NCBI GenBank assembly: GCA_028692105.1
Contig: JAQUYC010000018.1
Coordinates: 1 to 35,087, forward strand
DNA length: 35,087 bases
Direction: 5' to 3'
DNA from: Eubacteriales bacterium
GTDB lineage: Bacteria > Bacillota > Clostridia > Peptostreptococcales > Anaerovoracaceae
Part shown: in pieces, positions 31,476-35,087 of the stretch
Layout: each line of letters opens with the position of its first letter
How positions within the stretch are numbered: the first letter of the stretch is position 1
The notes under the pieces: model-generated
Databases searched by the model: none
Seen by the model: only the letters and a program-made list of their open reading frames with translations
Told to the model about the DNA's origin: nothing
Translations under genes and position numbers: made by a program

Positions 31476-33599
31476 TTAAATGGCAACCCTGTCCAGCTCT
31501 TCCAAATTGTATGCATTGATAAGGTTCATTAATTTTACAGGATACATAGAGTCTGTTGCATAGCCTGCTCTTCTCAACGCCCAGGCACCAAGCGAGCTGT
31601 CATGCATGACTTCTCTGTAAGGCTCATATCTTTCTTTGGTCAGCAGCAGTGCATTGTGGTCCTTCCAACTTTCGCTGATATTGTTATAGGCTCTGAAGTT
31701 TGCATCGACTCTATATGAAACCCCATTGTATTCTTCCCAGGTATTGGATACTACAGTCCCTGCAGTTCCTGTGCCTTTTATTCCAAACAGGTTATAAGAG
31801 AATTGACCCTTATACTTATCAACGGGAACACTTTGGCCCCATCCGGTTTCTAAAATTGCCTGAGCGGTCTGAAGCGCGGCAGACATCCCTGATTGTTTCC
31901 AATCCTCAACCGCCATGTTGGATGCCAGCCCAAGGAACTGGCTTTTTTCTATTACCGGTTTCGCGGGATAGACAGTCCCTGTATAAACATTTACGGTGAC
32001 TTCTTCGGTGATAAGGTTTCCGTCAATATAAGAAGCCTCGGCTTTGATTTTCCATGTCCCGCCGTCTGCGGCATCAGGCGTGTATACGATTTCCTGTGCT
32101 GGATCCGATGTATCGGCAATAATCTTCTGAACTCCTGTTTTTGCATTAGTCATCACATATCTTACCCCGATCACTGTTACATTACTTTTTACTTTTAATT
32201 TCGCAGGATTTGCAGTTGTTATTACCTGATCCGGGCCTGTGCCCTGCAGTATCAGCTTTGGTGTTCCGGGGACATTGACAGGGACTATATTGCTTGTATA
32301 TACCATTCCTCCGGTATCTTTTACCTGTGCATAAAGCTCTTTATTTCCAACAGCCTCGGGACCCGGGAACCAGGAATAGCCACCATAGCTGACCTTATAA
32401 AGGCTCTGCACATCACCGCTGTTAACATCTCTTACAAAGTATTCTGTTTCAGAGACATTAAAGTTTTGCGATACATTGAGGTTAACCGGCTTATCTATGG
32501 TCTGTCCTGATTTTACGCCGGTCAAGTTAAGATTCCTGCTGACCTGAACTACTGCGGACAGTTCCCTCCCGGGATAGGCCTGATTATTCTGGTCAAAGGC
32601 CGTGACCTTGATGGTTATATTGCCGTTATATTCTGCCGGTGGTGCCCAGCTATATGTACCAAGTGGATCCTGTTCTGTTGTTGTAAAGTTTTTGCCGTTA
32701 TCTATATTTTTTATTTCATATTTTACATAAGCTCCGGAAAAATTGATATTGGCTGACAGATTCACTGTACCGCTGATAGTCTGATTTTCCGAAATACCTG
32801 ATAGTTCTACAGTTGGTATAATATTTACCTGAATCGGAATTGCATCTCCGGCAAGAAATGTTCCGCTACTGTTATACAGCGCTGATACAAGAATTTTGTT
32901 CCCACTGTCTCTGAAGGATGGCAGCCATTCATAAGTGCTATCCAATACATTGCCTCTTGCAATGATGAATCCGGAGCCTGTCTCGGCATCAAGGATAAGA
33001 TAGCGTATTTCTGAGGTGCCCACAGGCAGAGGCGATGGCAAGTCGGCCTTTAGTCCGATCTTTCCCGTTATGGTCTGTCCAGAATTTACAGAGGCAATTT
33101 TCATATCAAAAAACGGTTCGATATCGGATGTTTCGGATGAATTAACGGTTACAATCCTTGATTTATCATCCCAACGAACACCTACTCCCAATGCATTGCT
33201 GATCAGCCGCACCGGCACTAAGGTCCTGTCGTTGATTATTATTGGAGCAGTATCGCTGAAATTATAGCTATTATTGCCGTTTAAAGAATAGGCTATCAGA
33301 TTCTTATCGATTCGCAGGAGTACGGAACGGTCTCCCTTTTCCACAAGGACTGACCGGGCATCGTTGTCCCAGGTCACTATAGCTCCCAGCTCTTCAGAAA
33401 CGACTCGAACAGGTACCAGCATGCGGTCATTCCGGATGATCGGTGTCACATCTGTGGTAATATTCTTGCCGTCAACGATCAGCTGGATCTCAGTATCGGC
33501 TGAGGATTCAAGCATCAATCCAAAGGATGCTGTAATTATTAAGGCTGCTGCCATAATCGGCAACAAAAACAACCATTTTTTATTTTTCTCTCTAATCAT
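31476..33599 (-). CDS. Secreted GH73-type glucosaminidase with CuAO-N1 and Ig-like repeats
   Basis: A cell-wall hydrolase, 707 residues from the ATG behind GGGGAGG (the frame opens 11 codons earlier). An N-terminal hydrophobic segment (KKWLFLLPIMAAALIITASF) serves as signal or anchor. A copper-amine-oxidase-N1-like domain follows (DRMLVPVRVVSEELGA, DRTLVPVRLISNALGV). Then come at least four beta-sandwich repeats marked by SGQTITGKIGLKA, ENQTISGTVNLSA, SGQTIDKPVNLNV and PDQVITTANPAKL. The C-terminal glucosaminidase domain holds TAQAILETGWGQSVP, with the likely catalytic Glu, plus YNLFGIKG and FRAYNNISESWKDH. It probably cuts glycan strands during growth or separation. It is transcribed alone. 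Confidence 0.92.
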   Translation of the reverse strand: MIREKNKKWLFLLPIMAAALIITASFGLMLESSADTEIQLIVDGKNITTDVTPIIRNDRMLVPVRVVSEELGAIVTWDNDARSVLVEKGDRSVLLRIDKNLIAYSLNGNNSYNFSDTAPIIINDRTLVPVRLISNALGVGVRWDDKSRIVTVNSSETSDIEPFFDMKIASVNSGQTITGKIGLKADLPSPLPVGTSEIRYLILDAETGSGFIIARGNVLDSTYEWLPSFRDSGNKILVSALYNSSGTFLAGDAIPIQVNIIPTVELSGISENQTISGTVNLSANINFSGAYVKYEIKNIDNGKNFTTTEQDPLGTYSWAPPAEYNGNITIKVTAFDQNNQAYPGRELSAVVQVSRNLNLTGVKSGQTIDKPVNLNVSQNFNVSETEYFVRDVNSGDVQSLYKVSYGGYSWFPGPEAVGNKELYAQVKDTGGMVYTSNIVPVNVPGTPKLILQGTGPDQVITTANPAKLKVKSNVTVIGVRYVMTNAKTGVQKIIADTSDPAQEIVYTPDAADGGTWKIKAEASYIDGNLITEEVTVNVYTGTVYPAKPVIEKSQFLGLASNMAVEDWKQSGMSAALQTAQAILETGWGQSVPVDKYKGQFSYNLFGIKGTGTAGTVVSNTWEEYNGVSYRVDANFRAYNNISESWKDHNALLLTKERYEPYREVMHDSSLGAWALRRAGYATDSMYPVKLMNLINAYNLEELDRVAI

Positions 33600-33743
33600 A
33601 TTTCCCCTCCCCCTGCTTACATTGTCAGACATTATTCTACAAATTTATATGCTTATTCTATCTTAGCCTTCGTAATAAAGTCAATGGATGTAACAGTAAT
33701 GAAATAGAGGGTAATACTTTTTTAATAAATGAAAAGATTTGAA

Positions 33744-33772
33744 TAAAAAAATGCAACCACTTTCAGTTGCAT
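33744..33772 (-). terminator. Terminator abutting a truncated gene remnant
   Basis: On the minus strand ATGCAAC and GTTGCAT (33772-33766 and 33757-33751) close an 8-base loop and are followed by TTTTTTT. The stop codon of the remnant at 33763-33879 lies within the loop. Confidence 0.8.
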
Positions 33773-33879
33773 CTCGCCCAATTCGCAAGCGTTGTCTTAC
33801 TCTGAGTTTCTATCAGTCTCATAAGCGATTGAATATACGGTGCTTCCCAATTACTTAGCATTTCCCTTGGTTTTGGCAT
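33763..33879 (-). pseudogene. N-terminal remnant of a putative immunity-type protein
   Basis: An ATG with GGGAGA upstream opens 38 codons: the product starts MPKPREMLSNWEAPYIQSLM and continues to LIETQSKTTLANWARCN. From memory this is the N-terminus of a family of about 180 residues annotated in Bacillota as a putative immunity protein, beginning MPKPREML and continuing past LAxW. Here it stops inside a terminator hairpin, so the body of the gene was probably deleted. A short functional peptide cannot be excluded. The family assignment is from recall and needs a search. Confidence 0.5.
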
Positions 33880-34093
33880 ATGTAATCTCCCTGTTTGTTT
33901 TCATTTTTCTTAATTATCTTCCGGAAGTTGTAAATCACAAATATAATCATCGCCTGCTTTAAACAAAAGTTAATTGCCTATGATGTGAAGTAAAAGCGTT
34001 TCTGTTCGCAAATCCACTTTATCCTGTACTCATAATCTTCTCAAAGAAAGACTTTCTTAATATTTTCAATATGATCAGAGAGTAATTCACAAT

Positions 34094-34402
34094 CTAAACA
34101 TCATACTCATGCTTGACAACAAATAATTCCAAGGGCTCATCGCTCCGATTGCCTAATTCTGTATTCGCGCCTTTGGGTATATTGACCAGCTGCCCTGCCT
34201 TAAATGTTTTAAGCTCTTTATCTTCAATCACCGCACTTAACTCTCCTCTGATAATCAGCGCATATACAATTGCATCCGTTGGGTGCTTTGGAAACACTTT
34301 ACCCGGCGGGATTACAACATGATTCATAAGAAGCTTTTCATCCTTGAAGATATTCTCAAAGATCTCCTGGTCTGTTAGCGTATACCGATAAATCTTCTCC
34401 AT
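34094..34402 (-). CDS. Small single-domain cupin protein
   Basis: A 102-residue cupin: VIPPGKVFPKHPTDAIVYAL corresponds to cupin motif 1, although only one of the usual His residues remains (PKHPTD). GQLVNIPKGANTELGN corresponds to motif 2 with the His replaced by Asn or Thr. Metal binding is therefore doubtful. The ATG at 34402 is preceded by GGGAGG at 6-base spacing and is preferred to the frame opening at 34447. The ligand or reaction is unknown. Flanked by gene remnants on both sides. Confidence 0.82.
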   Translation of the reverse strand: MEKIYRYTLTDQEIFENIFKDEKLLMNHVVIPPGKVFPKHPTDAIVYALIIRGELSAVIEDKELKTFKAGQLVNIPKGANTELGNRSDEPLELFVVKHEYDV

Positions 34403-34476
34403 TCTATTCCTCCCGATAAAGTGATCCTGATTGGCTATACCGACCATGGACTTTAAACTGAGTATATAACAATATT

Positions 34477-34737
34477 TTATTTTTGCATATACATCCTCGT
34501 CAAAGGCAAATTATTATTTACTCCTTTTGTTAATAGGAATTGATGCAAGTCGATATAGCCACAGTGAAAAGATGCCGCACAAGAATTTAAATAAAGACGC
34601 CACATACGTATAAACGTTTCATCTTTTATCTTCATAATTTCCCGTTCACTATTTAATATTTCTCCGTCTGTACTGCTCTCTATAGAGTTAATAACATTAT
34701 CAGCAATACTGTCTGCATGAGCATTCTCTGTGGTCAC
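34477..34737 (-). pseudogene. C-terminal remnant of a cyclopropane-fatty-acyl-phospholipid synthase
   Basis: The last 50 or so residues (IKDETFIRMWRLYLNSCAAS, FHCGYIDLHQFLLTKGVNN, LPLTRMYM) match the C-terminal end of CFA synthases, with the Trp-Arg-Leu-Tyr-Leu helix and the IDLHQF segment. The SAM-binding and bicarbonate-binding parts (over 300 residues) are missing. The frame begins at a GTG with no ribosome site and reaches an in-frame TGA 36 codons further upstream without an ATG or any CFA-like sequence. This is a truncated, probably dead gene. Confidence 0.72.
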
Positions 34738-34922
34738 ATAAGAGATCCCTAAGATTATGATTTGATGGATATCCTGATCCTCACCCCTTACTTGTAGTCA
34801 GATGGCTCGATTGTGGGGGCTTTGGTAGATTAAAACCTCAAAGTGATGATTCTTTTTCATTAATCGGCAAGCTGTCTTATGCGTACCTGTGACACTTTCA
34901 TCCCATGCCTAAAACAAAAAAA

Positions 34923-34957
34923 CAAAAGATGAGGTGCAATACCTCATCTTTTGCTTT
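34923..34957. terminator. Bidirectional hairpin terminator
   Basis: CAAAAGATGAGGT (34923-34935) and ACCTCATCTTTTG (34941-34953) form a perfect 13-bp stem around GCAAT. T-rich runs lie on both sides (CTTTTT rightward, T7 leftward). The stretch 34738-34922 before it shows no gene. Confidence 0.8.
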
Positions 34958-34959
34958 TT

Positions 34960-35053
34960 GGCGGAGAGCAACGGCCTGCGGCCTCCGGCTCGCCTCGCTC
35001 GCCGCTGTCCCTTTTGCCATCCAAGCAAAGCTTGGGGCAAAACGGCATGGGAC
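34960..35053. other. GC-rich structured element at the window end, unknown
   Basis: In 34960-35010 about 40 of 51 bases are G or C, against the AT-rich surroundings. It contains short stems (GGCC-TGC-GGCC, CGGC...GCCG). A longer hairpin follows: TTTTGCC (35012-35018) with GGCAAAA (35036-35042) and, inside it, CCAAGC (35021-35026) with GCTTGG (35030-35035) around AAA. An outer GTCCC/GGGAC pair (35007-35011, 35049-35053) closes it. No open frame is seen. It may be a palindromic repeat element or the edge of one that continues past the window. Confidence 0.45.
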
Positions 35054-35087
35054 TTTCTCACCCACTCCCGCGGTTTCGAGCTAATAT

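Noticed and set aside
2055-33790. A shared 15-base string, GC(A/G)AATTGGGCGAGAT, near 2070 and near 33778, suggesting a dispersed repeat.
   Set aside because: A 14-of-15 match is expected many times by chance in 35 kb and the flanks do not match.
34955-35010. Possible tRNA 3' end: TGGCGGAGAG resembles the end of a tRNA-Ser on the opposite strand.
   Set aside because: The T-loop TTCGAATCC pattern and the rest of a cloverleaf are missing; the following sequence is GC-rich repeats, so no tRNA is called.
1-35087. CRISPR arrays, transposases, integrases, phage genes and rRNA.
   Set aside because: No regularly spaced repeats, no recombinase motifs and no RNA gene signatures were found on either strand.

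Overview
The window looks like a chromosomal segment of an anaerobic Bacillota bacterium, probably a fermentative Clostridia member. The evidence is an NAD-linked [FeFe]-hydrogenase, a four-subunit ferredoxin-dependent 2-oxoacid oxidoreductase, a minimal SufCB iron-sulfur assembly pair, a T-box leader, strong Shine-Dalgarno sites and Bacillota-type surface proteins with copper-amine-oxidase-N1-like domains. No rRNA, tRNA, CRISPR array, phage module or insertion sequence was found. Species-level placement cannot be made from the sequence alone.

Layout. 0.2-2.0 kb: uvrC (-). 2.3-5.9 kb: hydrogenase operon hydC-hydB-hydA (+) with a promoter in front and a 19-bp-stem terminator behind. 6.0-9.7 kb: serC-apgM-dacF (-), divergent from serA (9.9-11.0 kb, +). 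The two serine genes are driven from a remarkable perfectly symmetric promoter pair. 11.0-14.3 kb: pit-DUF47-rdgB-yihY (-). 14.4-14.5 kb: an isolated 45-codon gene. 14.6-16.8 kb: aroF-tyrA (-), preceded by a tyrosine-rich leader peptide, an antiterminator and a terminator, i.e. a ribosome-mediated attenuator. 16.9-18.1 kb: an orphan internally duplicated helical protein. 18.2-21.6 kb: gamma-delta-alpha-beta 2-oxoacid:ferredoxin oxidoreductase operon (-) under a T-box leader whose specifier reads as ATC (Ile). 21.7-24.5 kb: a large multidomain surface protein. 24.8-26.8 kb: GntR/YtrA regulator plus ABC ATPase and permease (+) with a long operator-like inverted repeat. 26.9-29.1 kb: thioesterase and sufC-sufB (-). 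29.2-30.8 kb: AAA/DUF4143 ATPase. 31.0-31.3 kb: a two-domain BFD-like iron-sulfur protein. 31.5-33.6 kb: a secreted GH73 glucosaminidase. 33.7-35.1 kb: a decayed region with a cupin gene, two gene remnants and a GC-rich structured element.

Functionally the window combines redox metabolism (H2 cycling with NADH, 2-oxoacid/ferredoxin chemistry, Fe-S assembly), amino acid synthesis (Ser, Tyr, and probably branched-chain via the T-box operon) and cell envelope work. The most interesting content is regulatory: a Tyr-codon attenuator in a Gram-positive-type genome, an Ile T-box on an oxidoreductase usually thought catabolic, and mirror-image overlapping promoters between serC and serA.
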